A stretch of DNA of 64,000 nt from Actinobacillus genomosp. 2. GTDB lineage: Bacteria > Pseudomonadota > Gammaproteobacteria > Enterobacterales > Pasteurellaceae. The first letter of the stretch is position 1. Every line of letters starts with the position of its first letter. Under the pieces are notes generated by a model, which did no database searches, was not told the DNA's origin, and saw only the letters and a list, made by a program, of their open reading frames with translations. Shown here piece by piece: positions 1-8,010 of this stretch. Made by a program: the position numbers and the translations under genes. The DNA lies in NCBI RefSeq assembly GCF_029773605.1, contig NZ_CP103807.1:1178001-1242000 (forward strand). Direction: 5' to 3'.

Positions 1-354
1 TAATAAGAAGAATACAACAGAATATAACAACGCTAATTCGCCTTTGTTTACTAACGGTAGAGCAATATCTGCTGCTGTTGCATGCATAAAGAAATAAGCG
101 TATGCCATCATACCTGACAATAAAAATGCCACAGGACGAGTGAATAGACCTAAAATTAATAGAATACCGCCACCGATTTCTAAGATACCGCCGATACCAT
201 ACATTGACATTAACGGCACTGAACCATTACCACCGGTCATTGACACCGGAAATTCAAAGAATTTTGCCGTACCGTGTAATAAGAACATATATGCTGCCAC
301 AATACGTAACAATGCTAATGCGTATGGGGTAATTTTCTCTAAGTTAGAGTTCAT
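1..354 (-). CDS. DoxX family membrane protein (C-terminus outside window)
   Basis: This is the first 118 codons of a small integral membrane protein; the rest lies beyond the window edge. The translation opens MNSNLEKITPYALALLRIVA and continues with hydrophobic helices, a short HGTAKFFEF segment and a GGILEIGGGILLILGLFTRP stretch, which is typical of the DoxX family. E. coli-type relatives are about 130-150 residues, so most of the protein is here. The start is set by AAGGAAAG seven to eight bases upstream. The role of DoxX proteins is poorly defined; links to redox and quinone stress are reported for the family. An NAD(P)H-dependent FMN reductase and an alcohol dehydrogenase follow on the same strand, which fits a redox role, but that is inference. 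Confidence 0.85.
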   Translation of the reverse strand, partial: MNSNLEKITPYALALLRIVAAYMFLLHGTAKFFEFPVSMTGGNGSVPLMSMYGIGGILEIGGGILLILGLFTRPVAFLLSGMMAYAYFFMHATAADIALPLVNKGELALLYSVVFFLL

Positions 355-562
355 TTTGCTTTCCTTAAAAAATTAAATTGAATCATCAAGATTTGATAGG
401 TGTATTCTATATAAATCATTTTTTAAAATAAATAGTATATTTATAAATAAACTATTTCATTTAAGTAAATAATATCTTACTCAATCTAAAAAGCGATTAT
501 TTTTGCAACAAATTTTACAAAATAACCGCTTATATTAAAGTAGTTTAAAGGGAATATTGCGA

Positions 563-1114
563 CTAGAATTTAGCAATAAAATCCGCATAGCTGTCGATAA
601 AACCTTTTAACGTACCTAATACCGCTTCAGATACAATTTCACCTTGCTCATTTAACACACCGTTAAATACGCTACCTACGTTTGCCGCAAACGGAGCAAC
701 CGGCATATTAATAAAACCGCCTGAAGCCACTACACGTAATTGATCTGCCGCACGCACGCCACCAGACATACCTGCTGCAACTGATACGATACCTGCCGGT
801 TTACCAAGCCATAAACTTTGTCCCATCGGGCGTGAGCCTACGTCAATCGCATTTTTCATCATTGCTGACATTCCACCATTGTGTTCAGGTGTTACAAATA
901 AGAAACCATCAGCTTTTACAATTTCCGCACGAAAACGATTATATTCCGCTGGACTATTTTCATCTAAGTCACGATCATATAATGGAAGATCGGCAATATT
1001 AACGAAATGTAACTGAATATTTGCTGGTGCAATAGTTTTTAAATGATTCGCAACCACTTGGCTGATTGATGTTTTACTGCCACTACCTACTAATACTGCA
1101 ATTTGTTTTGTCAT
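563..1114 (-). CDS. NAD(P)H-dependent FMN reductase family protein
   Basis: A 183-residue flavodoxin-fold protein of the FMN_red family, expected to be a cytoplasmic FMN-binding quinone or nitro-compound reductase. The phosphate-binding loop is GSGSKTS (about residues 10-16) and the second FMN motif is TPEHNGGMSAMMKNAID (about 75-91). Upstream in-frame codons exist, but AAGGA lies about ten bases before this ATG and only one base before the next upstream ATG, so the start giving MTKQIAVLVG is preferred. It sits downstream of an alcohol dehydrogenase gene on the same strand, but a 141-bp gap holding a 26-bp AT-rich palindrome suggests its own regulated promoter. The physiological substrate cannot be read from the sequence. 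Confidence 0.88.
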   Translation of the reverse strand: MTKQIAVLVGSGSKTSISQVVANHLKTIAPANIQLHFVNIADLPLYDRDLDENSPAEYNRFRAEIVKADGFLFVTPEHNGGMSAMMKNAIDVGSRPMGQSLWLGKPAGIVSVAAGMSGGVRAADQLRVVASGGFINMPVAPFAANVGSVFNGVLNEQGEIVSEAVLGTLKGFIDSYADFIAKF

Positions 1115-1197
1115 AAAAGTCATATCCTTAAATATAAAAAAAGAATGAATAAAAGTTTCGAATGTTATTCTACTCTTATTCATTCCGCTGACTAGAT

Positions 1198-1223
1198 AGT
1201 AAATAATGAATAAACTATTTACT
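1198..1223. promoter_or_regulatory. AT-rich palindrome upstream of FMN reductase gene
   Basis: The arms AGTAAATA and TATTTACT flank a 10-base centre. It sits in the 141-bp promoter gap of the FMN reductase gene. Very similar blocks (ATAAACTATTT and AGTAAATAAT) occur at 447-473 upstream of doxX, so this looks like a shared operator. No regulator gene is adjacent. Confidence 0.4.
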
Positions 1224-1255
1224 TTTAAGAAACAATTATGGGGTTAATTCAAATA

Positions 1256-2314
1256 TTAACCCTGTTTTAGTGATTGCATATCGATCACAAAACGATACTT
1301 CACATCTGATTTCAACATACGCTCATAAGCCTGGTTAATATTTTGAATATCAATCATTTCCACATCGGAAGTAATACCGTGTTCACCACAGAAATCCAAC
1401 ATTTCTTGCGTTTCTTTAATGCCGCCGATTAATGAACCTGCAACAGAACGTCGTCCCATAATAAGCGGAACGGTACTAATGCTTGGCTCTAAATCGCCGA
1501 CTAAACCGACAAGTACAATCGTACCGTTTAATGTCAGTGTATTAATGTATGGTTTTAAATCGTGTTGATAAGGTACGGTATCAATGATGACATCAAAAGT
1601 ATTTGCTACCTGAGCCATTTGTGCTTCATCGGTTGAGATAACCACTTTGTGTGCGCCTAAACGGAATGCATCCGCTTCTTTACCGGCACTACGACTAAAT
1701 AAAGTAACATCTGCCCCTAACGCATTAGCTAATTTCAATGCCATATGACCTAAACCGCCTAAACCGACAACTGCAACTTTTGTGCCTTTACCGACATTCC
1801 AGTGACGTAACGGCGACCAAGTCGTAATACCGGCACACAGTAACGGGGCAACCGCTTTAGTATCCAATGTTTCAGGTACGCTTAATACGAATTTCTCAGT
1901 AACTACAATTTTCTCGCTATAACCACCGAATGTCGTCATACCGTCTTTCGGATCAACTGCACCATAAGTATCAATACGACCGTTTTCGCAATATTGTTCT
2001 AAACCGTGGCGACAAGGTTCACAATGCTGGCAAGAATCTACCATACAGCCGACACCGACAAGATCGCCCACTTTAAATTTTGTTACATCTTTACCAACTT
2101 TGCTTACTCGACCGACAATTTCATGCCCTGGTACGATCGGATAAGTCGAGAATCCCCAGTCATTTTTTGCCATATGTAAATCCGAGTGGCAAACCCCACA
2201 ATATAGGATGTCAATCTCCACATCATCTTGACGAATATCACGGCGTTCAATAATGTGTTTAACTAATGGTGTTTTCGGATCTAATGCCGCAAAACTTTTT
2301 ACTTGAAATGTCAT
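1256..2314 (-). CDS. Zinc-dependent NAD(P) alcohol/aldehyde dehydrogenase (YahK/CAD-like)
   Basis: A 352-residue medium-chain dehydrogenase. The catalytic zinc ligands are visible as Cys42 in GVCHSDLH and His64 in VPGHE. The structural zinc is held by Cys95, Cys98, Cys101 and Cys109 in a CxxCxxCxxxxxxxC pattern. The Rossmann loop is GLGGLGH (about 185-191). The length and motifs match the cinnamyl-alcohol-dehydrogenase-like group that includes E. coli YahK, cytosolic enzymes that usually reduce aldehydes with NADPH. AGGAAAGC upstream supports the start. It is the upstream member of a minus-strand group with an FMN reductase and DoxX, which suggests aldehyde or electrophile detoxification. The exact substrate is unknown. 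Confidence 0.9.
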   Translation of the reverse strand: MTFQVKSFAALDPKTPLVKHIIERRDIRQDDVEIDILYCGVCHSDLHMAKNDWGFSTYPIVPGHEIVGRVSKVGKDVTKFKVGDLVGVGCMVDSCQHCEPCRHGLEQYCENGRIDTYGAVDPKDGMTTFGGYSEKIVVTEKFVLSVPETLDTKAVAPLLCAGITTWSPLRHWNVGKGTKVAVVGLGGLGHMALKLANALGADVTLFSRSAGKEADAFRLGAHKVVISTDEAQMAQVANTFDVIIDTVPYQHDLKPYINTLTLNGTIVLVGLVGDLEPSISTVPLIMGRRSVAGSLIGGIKETQEMLDFCGEHGITSDVEMIDIQNINQAYERMLKSDVKYRFVIDMQSLKQG

Positions 2315-2431
2315 TTTTGCTTTCCTTTTTATTGAATAAAAACGAGTAAATTATAGAAGAAATATTGTTGCTCAATTATTAATGAAATCAAAATTAAGAA
2401 TTAGGTAAATAAAAATAAACTGACATAATTT

Positions 2432-3277
2432 TTAGCCTAAAAATGCTTTTAATGCCGGTATAAGAGCTTTAGCGTCCTGAATCCCCAAGTTATACATCGC
2501 TTTTAATTTATTCGGATCTTTTTCTAAACGGCTAATTGCCAAAGATTGTGACGGACGGATCACAAAAATTTGCTGTTGCTCATTCAGTTTAATCACTTGT
2601 TCCACAGATTGATTATATTCAGCATAACGATTCTGCCAACGCTCGATTAATTTAGGGTATTTACGATAAAACCACTTAAATATTGCGGTAGAACTCGGTT
2701 TTTTACGGTAATCTAACGGACGAGTTAAAATTACAATAATCTTGTCATAGCCTAACTCAATACATTTTTGCAGTGGAATACTGTCGGCTATTCCTCCATC
2801 CAGATATTTTTTACCGTCAATTTCCACCATTTTCGAAACCATCGGCATTGCTGAGGTTGCTCGCAACGCTTCCATTTGAGTGAAAGCATCGGTAATTTTT
2901 ACATATTCCGCTTCTCCTGTTTCTACATTGGTTAGCGTTACCCAAAAATCACATTGTGACTGTGTAAAAGTAGTCTGATCAAAAGGATCAAGCGTAAATG
3001 GTAATTCATAAAAGGCAAAATCTCGATTCACAATGTTACCGGTGGTCAATAAGCTATGTAGCCCCATATAACGTTTATCATTCAGATACTTGAGGTTGTA
3101 ACGCAATACCCGTCCTTTTTGTTTGGAAGGATAATTAATGCCGAACAATGCCCCTGCCGATACAGTTACCGCTCCGTCAATCTGAATTTGCTCGTCTAAA
3201 AAGACATCCAATACTCCGGCGGTAAACATTCCTCTCATTGCGCCACCCTCTAATACTAATCCTACTTTCATCTCCAA
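2432..3277 (-). CDS. Patatin-like phospholipase family protein
   Basis: A 281-residue (or 279-residue) protein with the patatin fold: the oxyanion loop EGGAMRG near the N-terminus, the nucleophile region VSAGALFG with Ser in S-A-G, and the catalytic Asp in DGGIADSIP. It resembles the YjjU-type subgroup, predicted cytoplasmic serine lipid hydrolases. Two starts are possible: TTG at the listed end, or ATG two codons later, where the translation becomes MKVGLVLEGG. The GGAG directly before that ATG is too close for a normal ribosome site, so the choice is open. It is transcribed divergently from ispB and has no operon partner. The substrate is unknown. Confidence 0.85.
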   Translation of the reverse strand: MEMKVGLVLEGGAMRGMFTAGVLDVFLDEQIQIDGAVTVSAGALFGINYPSKQKGRVLRYNLKYLNDKRYMGLHSLLTTGNIVNRDFAFYELPFTLDPFDQTTFTQSQCDFWVTLTNVETGEAEYVKITDAFTQMEALRATSAMPMVSKMVEIDGKKYLDGGIADSIPLQKCIELGYDKIIVILTRPLDYRKKPSSTAIFKWFYRKYPKLIERWQNRYAEYNQSVEQVIKLNEQQQIFVIRPSQSLAISRLEKDPNKLKAMYNLGIQDAKALIPALKAFLG

Positions 3278-3519
3278 TCTGCTCTTTTATTTAGTTAAAT
3301 CTATATCATCATATCATTCATAAGGAGAAAGAGGAGCTGATCCCATCGTTAAATTCACTGTTCGTACCTGTTCTTCAACCTCATTATTTAAGCGGTTATA
3401 TTCAAATAAAAACGTGCAAATAATCCAACAAAATTAACCGCTTCCGCCAATTCCTTTTTGAAGCTCATCAGATTTAAGGTAGAATTACCGCCAAATTTTC
3501 ACATTTCAATGAGAACGCA

Positions 3520-4515
3520 ATGACAACCTTATTAACACTCGAACAAATTCAAGCACTGGCTAAACAAGATATGCAAGCGGTAGATGCGGAAATTCTTGCT
3601 CAACTGAACTCAGAAGTTATTCTAATCAATCAGTTAGGGCACTATATTATTGCCGGTGGTGGAAAACGTATTCGTCCGTTAATTGCGGTGCTTGCCGCTA
3701 ACGCATTAGGTTATACCGGTAACAAACACGTTACTTGTGCCGCTTTTATCGAATTTGTGCATACTGCAACCTTATTACACGATGATGTGGTTGATGAGTC
3801 GGATATGCGTCGAGGTCGTGCAACGGCAAATGCAACGTTTGGCAATGCGGCAAGCGTATTAGTCGGCGATTTTATTTATACGCGTTCATTCCAAATGATG
3901 ACCAGCGTGGATTCGCTTGAAGTGTTAAAAGTGATGTCTGCCGCAACCAATGCACTTGCTGAAGGTGAAGTTCAGCAATTAATGAATGTGAATGATCCGA
4001 ATACTACCGAAGCGAATTATATGCGTGTCATCTACAATAAAACCGCACGCTTATTTGAAGCGGCAACCCAATGTGTTGCCATTGTGGCAGGCGTAGAAAA
4101 ATCGGTTGAAACCGCGTTAAAAAATTACGGCTGTTATCTCGGTACCGCCTTCCAATTAATTGATGATATTTTAGATTACTCAGCAAAAGCGGAAAGTTTC
4201 GGCAAAAATGTCGGTGATGATTTCGTTGAAGGTAAACCGACTTTACCATTGTTACATGCTATGCACGCTGCTCAAGCGAAGGGTAATCAAGTGCAGGTGG
4301 ATATGATTCGTTCTGCGATTGAAAACGGTGGAGAACGTGAACAAATTCCAGTGGTATTAGACATTATGGCGGAACATCAATCACTTGAATATGCAATGCA
4401 ACGAGCGAAAGAGGAAGCTCAAAAAGCAGTTGATGCACTTACAGTTTTACCTGAAAGTGAATACAAACAAGCATTGATTTCTCTTGCTTATTTATCGGTA
4501 GATCGTTCTTACTAG
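3520..4515 (+). CDS. ispB: Octaprenyl diphosphate synthase
   Basis: A 331-residue trans-polyprenyl diphosphate synthase that makes the C40-type side chain of ubiquinone and menaquinone from farnesyl diphosphate and IPP in the cytoplasm. The first Asp-rich motif is LLHDDVVDESD (Asp88, Asp89, Asp92) followed by MRRGR, and the second is LIDDILDYS. GGGKRIRP near residue 47 is the IPP-binding Lys-Arg region. The length fits IspB. A toxin-antitoxin-like pair begins eight bases after the stop, so readthrough transcription of that pair is likely. Ubiquinone-ring genes ubiE, ubiJ and ubiB are found about 9-12 kb downstream. Confidence 0.95.
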   Translation: MTTLLTLEQIQALAKQDMQAVDAEILAQLNSEVILINQLGHYIIAGGGKRIRPLIAVLAANALGYTGNKHVTCAAFIEFVHTATLLHDDVVDESDMRRGRATANATFGNAASVLVGDFIYTRSFQMMTSVDSLEVLKVMSAATNALAEGEVQQLMNVNDPNTTEANYMRVIYNKTARLFEAATQCVAIVAGVEKSVETALKNYGCYLGTAFQLIDDILDYSAKAESFGKNVGDDFVEGKPTLPLLHAMHAAQAKGNQVQVDMIRSAIENGGEREQIPVVLDIMAEHQSLEYAMQRAKEEAQKAVDALTVLPESEYKQALISLAYLSVDRSY

Positions 4516-4523
4516 GAGGATTT

Positions 4524-4757
4524 ATGATCCAACTAAAACCTGAATATTTACATCAACAAATGGCACTGATTGTGCAGGCTATTCAAGCCGGTATGGCAAA
4601 TCAGGAACTAATTACTTATGTTCAAAACATAGAAAAACGCTTGTCCGAACAAGAAGATCCTGAATTTAACTATGATTTGGAGCGAATAAAAAAACACGTT
4701 GAAAGTGAAAGTATCACTGTTCTTCAATTTTCTACACCAGAAGAACTAGATAAATAG
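4524..4757 (+). CDS. Small acidic protein, putative antitoxin partner
   Basis: A 77-residue protein with no domain I can name. It looks helical (HQQMALIVQAIQAG, then YVQNIEKRLSEQ), is acidic, and has a Phe-Ser-Thr-Pro C-terminal tail. GGAGG lies just before the ATG, and the gene starts eight bases after the ispB stop. It ends eleven bases before a toxin-like gene, which is the usual antitoxin-then-toxin order, so I infer an antitoxin. No helix-turn-helix or ribbon-helix-helix signature is clear. The partner gene carries an internal stop, so this protein may now be an orphan. Confidence 0.6.
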   Translation: MIQLKPEYLHQQMALIVQAIQAGMANQELITYVQNIEKRLSEQEDPEFNYDLERIKKHVESESITVLQFSTPEELDK

Positions 4758-4768
4758 ATAGTGTCACT

Positions 4769-5146
4769 ATGAGCGGATTAAAGGTTGAATTAGGACAATT
4801 ATTTTCAAAGGAAATGAAAAATTATCCTCAGAAAGATCGCCTCTTAATTAATAAATTTATCATTCATATTCAGCAATTTGGTTTCGTTGGGCTAGAAGGT
4901 CGAAATAAAAACTCAGATAATGTGGATAAAGATGCTCCTTATTTCTCACAAAAAGTAAAATATGCTCAGGAGAATGCCCTATGACACTACCATATCGGGA
5001 TTCTTCGTTATGATAAAAACAAACCTTTTGGCGATAGAACCTCTGAATACGTTTTACACTATCAACGTTTTAACGAAACAATCAAAATCGTGGATTATGC
5101 TGCTCATCCGCCATTCTATTTACCCGAAGAACATTATTTGATTTAA
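4769..5146 (+). pseudogene. YafO-like toxin gene interrupted by an in-frame TGA
   Basis: The first open part encodes 71 residues ending YAQENAL, then TGA at 4982-4984. The same frame stays open for 53 more codons (HYHIGILRYDKNKPFGDRTS onward) to TAA at 5144-5146, so the whole would be a protein of about 125 residues. A second copy of this domain at 17.8-18.1 kb reads LWHYHIGIP at the same point, so the TGA replaces a Trp TGG codon. The conserved features GRNK, SDNV, LWHYHIG, TSEY-LHY and HPPF resemble the YafO/RelE-like type II toxins. The family call is from memory. No strong ribosome site precedes the ATG; translation may be coupled to the upstream gene. Translation of the second half has no obvious start. 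Confidence 0.7.
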
Positions 5147-5148
5147 CC

Positions 5149-5895
5149 ATGACAGAACAAAACCAACAACCTTTAGAACATAAACAAGCGTTACAACAAA
5201 AGAAAAAGCTAACACGTAAAGGCAAAGATCCGAACGCACCTTTTGTGCGTGAAAAATTAACGCTTCCGGGCGGACATAACAAATTATTGCTGCACTCTTG
5301 TTGTGCACCTTGTTCCGGTGAAGTAATGGAAGCGATCCACGCATCGGGTATTGAATTTACCATCTATTTCTACAATCCAAACATTCATCCGATGAAAGAA
5401 TATCTGATTCGTAAAGAGGAAAATATTCGCTTTGCCGAGAAATGGGGTATTCCGTTCATTGATTTCGATGATGATTACGAAAATGACCGCCGTGAATGGT
5501 TTAAAAAAGCGGAAGGAATGGAGTGGGAACCGGAGCGTGGTATCCGTTGTACGATGTGCTTTGATATGCGTTTTGAGAAAGCGGCGGAATACGCACACAA
5601 TAACGGCTTCCTGGTTTATACCAGCTGTTTGGGAATTTCTCGTTGGAAAGATATGAACCAAATCAACGACTGCGGGCATCGTGCCGCCGCTAAATTTGAT
5701 GATGTGGTTTATTGGGATTACAACTGGCGTAAAAATGGCGGTTCGCAGCGTATGATCGAAATCAGTAAACGTGAACGTTTCTATCAGCAAGAATACTGCG
5801 GTTGCGTCTATTCTTTACGTGATTCAAATAAATGGCGTTTAGAAACCGGTCGTCAGCGTATTGAAATTGGTAAACTTTATTATTCACCAGATTAA
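5149..5895 (+). CDS. queH: Epoxyqueuosine reductase QueH
   Basis: A 248-residue QueH (former DUF208) protein, which reduces epoxyqueuosine to queuosine in the wobble position of GUN-decoding tRNAs using an iron-sulfur cluster. The signature Cys51-Cys52-xx-Cys55 is seen in [12 protein letters not shown], followed by CTMC (about 130-133) and YCGC (about 216-219), the expected metal ligands. YNPNIHP follows the first motif as in the family. A positively charged N-terminal extension of about 40 residues precedes the core. The ATG begins two bases after the end of the broken toxin frame, so it is probably cotranscribed with ispB and the small genes. Confidence 0.93.
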   Translation: MTEQNQQPLEHKQALQQKKKLTRKGKDPNAPFVREKLTLPGGHNKLLLHSCCAPCSGEVMEAIHASGIEFTIYFYNPNIHPMKEYLIRKEENIRFAEKWGIPFIDFDDDYENDRREWFKKAEGMEWEPERGIRCTMCFDMRFEKAAEYAHNNGFLVYTSCLGISRWKDMNQINDCGHRAAAKFDDVVYWDYNWRKNGGSQRMIEISKRERFYQQEYCGCVYSLRDSNKWRLETGRQRIEIGKLYYSPD

Positions 5896-5961
5896 GCATT
5901 ATTCATAACGGATGCACTCAGTGTGTCCTCAGTACCAAATTTACAAATAAGAGGAAAAAAT

Positions 5962-6897
5962 ATGTCAAATTTTGCAATGGTGTTCCCGGGACAGGGTTCA
6001 CAAGCGGTCGGAATGTTAGCGGATCTTGCAACTGCATACCCGATTGTTGAAGAAACCTTCAAACAAGCATCTGATGTTTTAGGTTACGATCTTTGGGATT
6101 TAGTCCAAAACGGTACCGCAGAAGATTTAGGTCAAACACAACGCACCCAACCGGCACTTTTAGCATCATCGGTTGCAATTTATCGTGTATGGCAACAAAA
6201 ATACCCTGAATTAAAACCGTCTGTAATGGCTGGTCATAGCTTAGGTGAATACTCAGCATTAGTTTGTGCAGGCGTATTAGATTTCCAAGATGCAATCAAA
6301 CTAGTGGAATTACGCGGTAATGCAATGCAACAAGCAGTTCCAGCAGGTACAGGTGCAATGTATGCGATTATCGGCTTAGATAATGAAGCGATTATTAAGG
6401 CTTGTGAACAAGCTCAAGCGGAAGTCGGCGAAATCGTTTCAGCGGTCAACTTCAACAGTCCGGGACAAGTGGTGATTGCCGGTACAAAAACGGCTGCAGA
6501 AAAAGCAGGTGAATTATGTAAAGCAGCAGGTGCAAAACGTGCGTTACCATTGGCGGTTAGCGTACCTTCACACTGTGCATTGATGAAACCAGCAGCGGAT
6601 AAATTAGCGGAAGCATTGCAAAATATTACGCTAAACGCACCGGTTGTACCAGTAATTAACAATGTTGATGTGAATGCAGAAACAGATGCTGAAGCAATCC
6701 GTCACGCACTCGTTCGCCAACTTTACAACCCGGTTCGTTGGACTGAAACGGTAGAAAAAATGGCAAACGAAGGTGTTGCAACGCTTTACGAAATCGGTCC
6801 TGGTAAAGTCTTAACCGGTTTAGCTGGTCGTATCGTAAAAGAGTTAAATGCCAAAGCAGTCAATGATGTAGCTTCATTAGAGGCTGTTTCAGCATAA
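5962..6897 (+). CDS. fabD: Malonyl-CoA-ACP transacylase
   Basis: A 311-residue FabD, which moves the malonyl group from CoA to acyl carrier protein at the start of fatty acid synthesis. GQGSQ (residues 10-14) forms the oxyanion region and the nucleophile is Ser93 in GHSLGEYSAL; the conserved His is in SVPSHCALM. AAGAGGAAA is placed correctly before this ATG; a GTG further upstream in frame is unlikely. fabG follows 118 bp downstream, separated by a hairpin-rich repeat. fabH is not present immediately upstream; queH is. Confidence 0.96.
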   Translation: MSNFAMVFPGQGSQAVGMLADLATAYPIVEETFKQASDVLGYDLWDLVQNGTAEDLGQTQRTQPALLASSVAIYRVWQQKYPELKPSVMAGHSLGEYSALVCAGVLDFQDAIKLVELRGNAMQQAVPAGTGAMYAIIGLDNEAIIKACEQAQAEVGEIVSAVNFNSPGQVVIAGTKTAAEKAGELCKAAGAKRALPLAVSVPSHCALMKPAADKLAEALQNITLNAPVVPVINNVDVNAETDAEAIRHALVRQLYNPVRWTETVEKMANEGVATLYEIGPGKVLTGLAGRIVKELNAKAVNDVASLEAVSA

Positions 6898-6906
6898 TGA
6901 TTAACA

Positions 6907-6995
6907 CCCCTCTTTGAAAAAGAGGGGCTGGGGGAGATTTTTAGGATCTTTAACATAACACTTATCTCCCCTCCCCCTCCTTACTAAAGAGGGGA
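6907..6995. repeat. Hairpin-stem-hairpin intergenic repeat, copy 1
   Basis: A perfect hairpin (CCCCTCTTT/AAAGAGGGG) is followed by GGGGGAGAT, a spacer with TTAGGATCT, then ATCTCCCC and a second imperfect CCTCC...GAGG hairpin. The two inner blocks can pair, giving a hairpin-stem-hairpin fold. A second copy with the same order lies at 45261-45375. It occupies most of the gap between fabD and fabG. Confidence 0.7.
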
Positions 6996-7015
6996 ACTTT
7001 TTATAGGAGAACAAA

Positions 7016-7741
7016 ATGCAAGGTAAAATCGCATTAGTAACGGGGGCAACTCGTGGTATTGGTAAAGCTATCGCTGAAGAATTAGCTGCAAAAGGTGCAA
7101 CCGTGATTGGTACGGCAACATCAGAAAAAGGTGCGGAAAGTATTTCTGCATACTTAGGTGACAAAGGTAAAGGTTTAGTGTTAAACGTAACAGATGCAGA
7201 ATCTATTGAAGCCGTTTTAGCACAAATTAAAGCGGATTTCGGCGATATTGATATCTTAGTAAACAACGCTGGTATCACACGTGACGGCTTATTAATGCGT
7301 ATGAAAGAAGACGACTGGTTTGACATTATTCAAACCAACTTAACTTCCGTATATCGTTTATCTAAAGCGGTATTACGTCCAATGATGAAAAAAGGTGGAC
7401 GAATCATTACTATCGGTTCAGTTGTTGGCTCAATGGGTAACCCGGGTCAAACCAACTACTGTGCAGCAAAAGCCGGTTTAGTCGGTTTTTCTAAATCATT
7501 AGCGAAAGAAGTCGCTTCTCGTGGCATTACGGTAAACGTGGTTGCTCCGGGCTTTATCGCAACCGATATGACAGACGAATTAAACGAAGATCAAAAACAA
7601 GCAATCTTAAGTCAAATTCCGGCTGGTCAATTAGGTTCAGCACAAGATATTGCGAAAGCAGTCGCATTCTTAGCAAGTGATGATGCAAAATACATTACTG
7701 GCGAAACTATCCATGTAAACGGTGGTTTATATATGAACTAA
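7016..7741 (+). CDS. fabG: 3-oxoacyl-ACP reductase
   Basis: A 241-residue short-chain dehydrogenase that performs the NADPH-dependent ketoreduction step of fatty acid elongation. The cofactor loop is TGATRGIGKA (about 9-18), followed by NNAG near residue 83 and the YxxxK catalytic pair in NYCAAK, with the catalytic Ser in IGSVVG. The C-terminal GETIHVNGGLYMN is typical of FabG. AGGAG sits just before the ATG. It lies downstream of fabD with a repeat element between them and is followed by an intrinsic terminator. Confidence 0.96.
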   Translation: MQGKIALVTGATRGIGKAIAEELAAKGATVIGTATSEKGAESISAYLGDKGKGLVLNVTDAESIEAVLAQIKADFGDIDILVNNAGITRDGLLMRMKEDDWFDIIQTNLTSVYRLSKAVLRPMMKKGGRIITIGSVVGSMGNPGQTNYCAAKAGLVGFSKSLAKEVASRGITVNVVAPGFIATDMTDELNEDQKQAILSQIPAGQLGSAQDIAKAVAFLASDDAKYITGETIHVNGGLYMN

Positions 7742-7763
7742 CCGAAATAAGCGGTCTGTTTTT

Positions 7764-7799
7764 AACCGAACTTTGCAAACAACAAAGTTCGGTTTTTTA
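7764..7799 (+). terminator. Intrinsic terminator after fabG
   Basis: AACCGAACTTTG pairs with CAAAGTTCGGTT across a 7-base loop and runs into TTTTTT. It ends the fabD-fabG unit. Confidence 0.9.
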
Positions 7800-7848
7800 T
7801 TTTCTGAGCAGAAATCATGATAGAACCGACTCTCATTGGTAAACTTCA

Positions 7849-7877
7849 TTGAATTATTCACTAAATAATGATATGTA
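7849..7877 (+). promoter_or_regulatory. Candidate brnQ promoter
   Basis: TTGAAT and TATGTA are separated by 17 bases. This is the best sigma70-like pair in the 211 bp between the fabG terminator and brnQ. Confidence 0.4.
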
Positions 7878-7956
7878 TAGCAATAAGCGGTTAAAGTTTA
7901 TAAATTTCTTGTAAATTTGGCTGTTTCTTTACCGAGCTGTTTAGGTAATCTATGTT

Positions 7957-7983
7957 CCTCGCTGTTGCGAGGTTTATTTTTTA
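7957..7983 (+). terminator. Terminator-like hairpin in the brnQ leader
   Basis: CCTCGC-TGTT-GCGAGG is followed by a T-rich run and ends 27 bases before the brnQ ATG. Because fabG already has its own terminator upstream, this second one may act as an attenuator in the brnQ leader. An earlier CGAG at about 7932 could pair with the CTCG arm as an alternative fold. Confidence 0.55.
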
Positions 7984-8010
7984 TATTTAACTATTATTGT
8001 GTGTTTCATT

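Noticed and set aside
4982-4984. TGA read as selenocysteine in the toxin-like gene
   Set aside because: The paralogue has Trp here, no SECIS-like hairpin is evident just after the codon, and toxins of this type are not selenoproteins.
7868-7894. A short frame with three AUA isoleucine codons (MICIAISG) upstream of brnQ, as a leader peptide
   Set aside because: It has no ribosome site and overlaps the -10 region of the best promoter, so it would not be transcribed from it.
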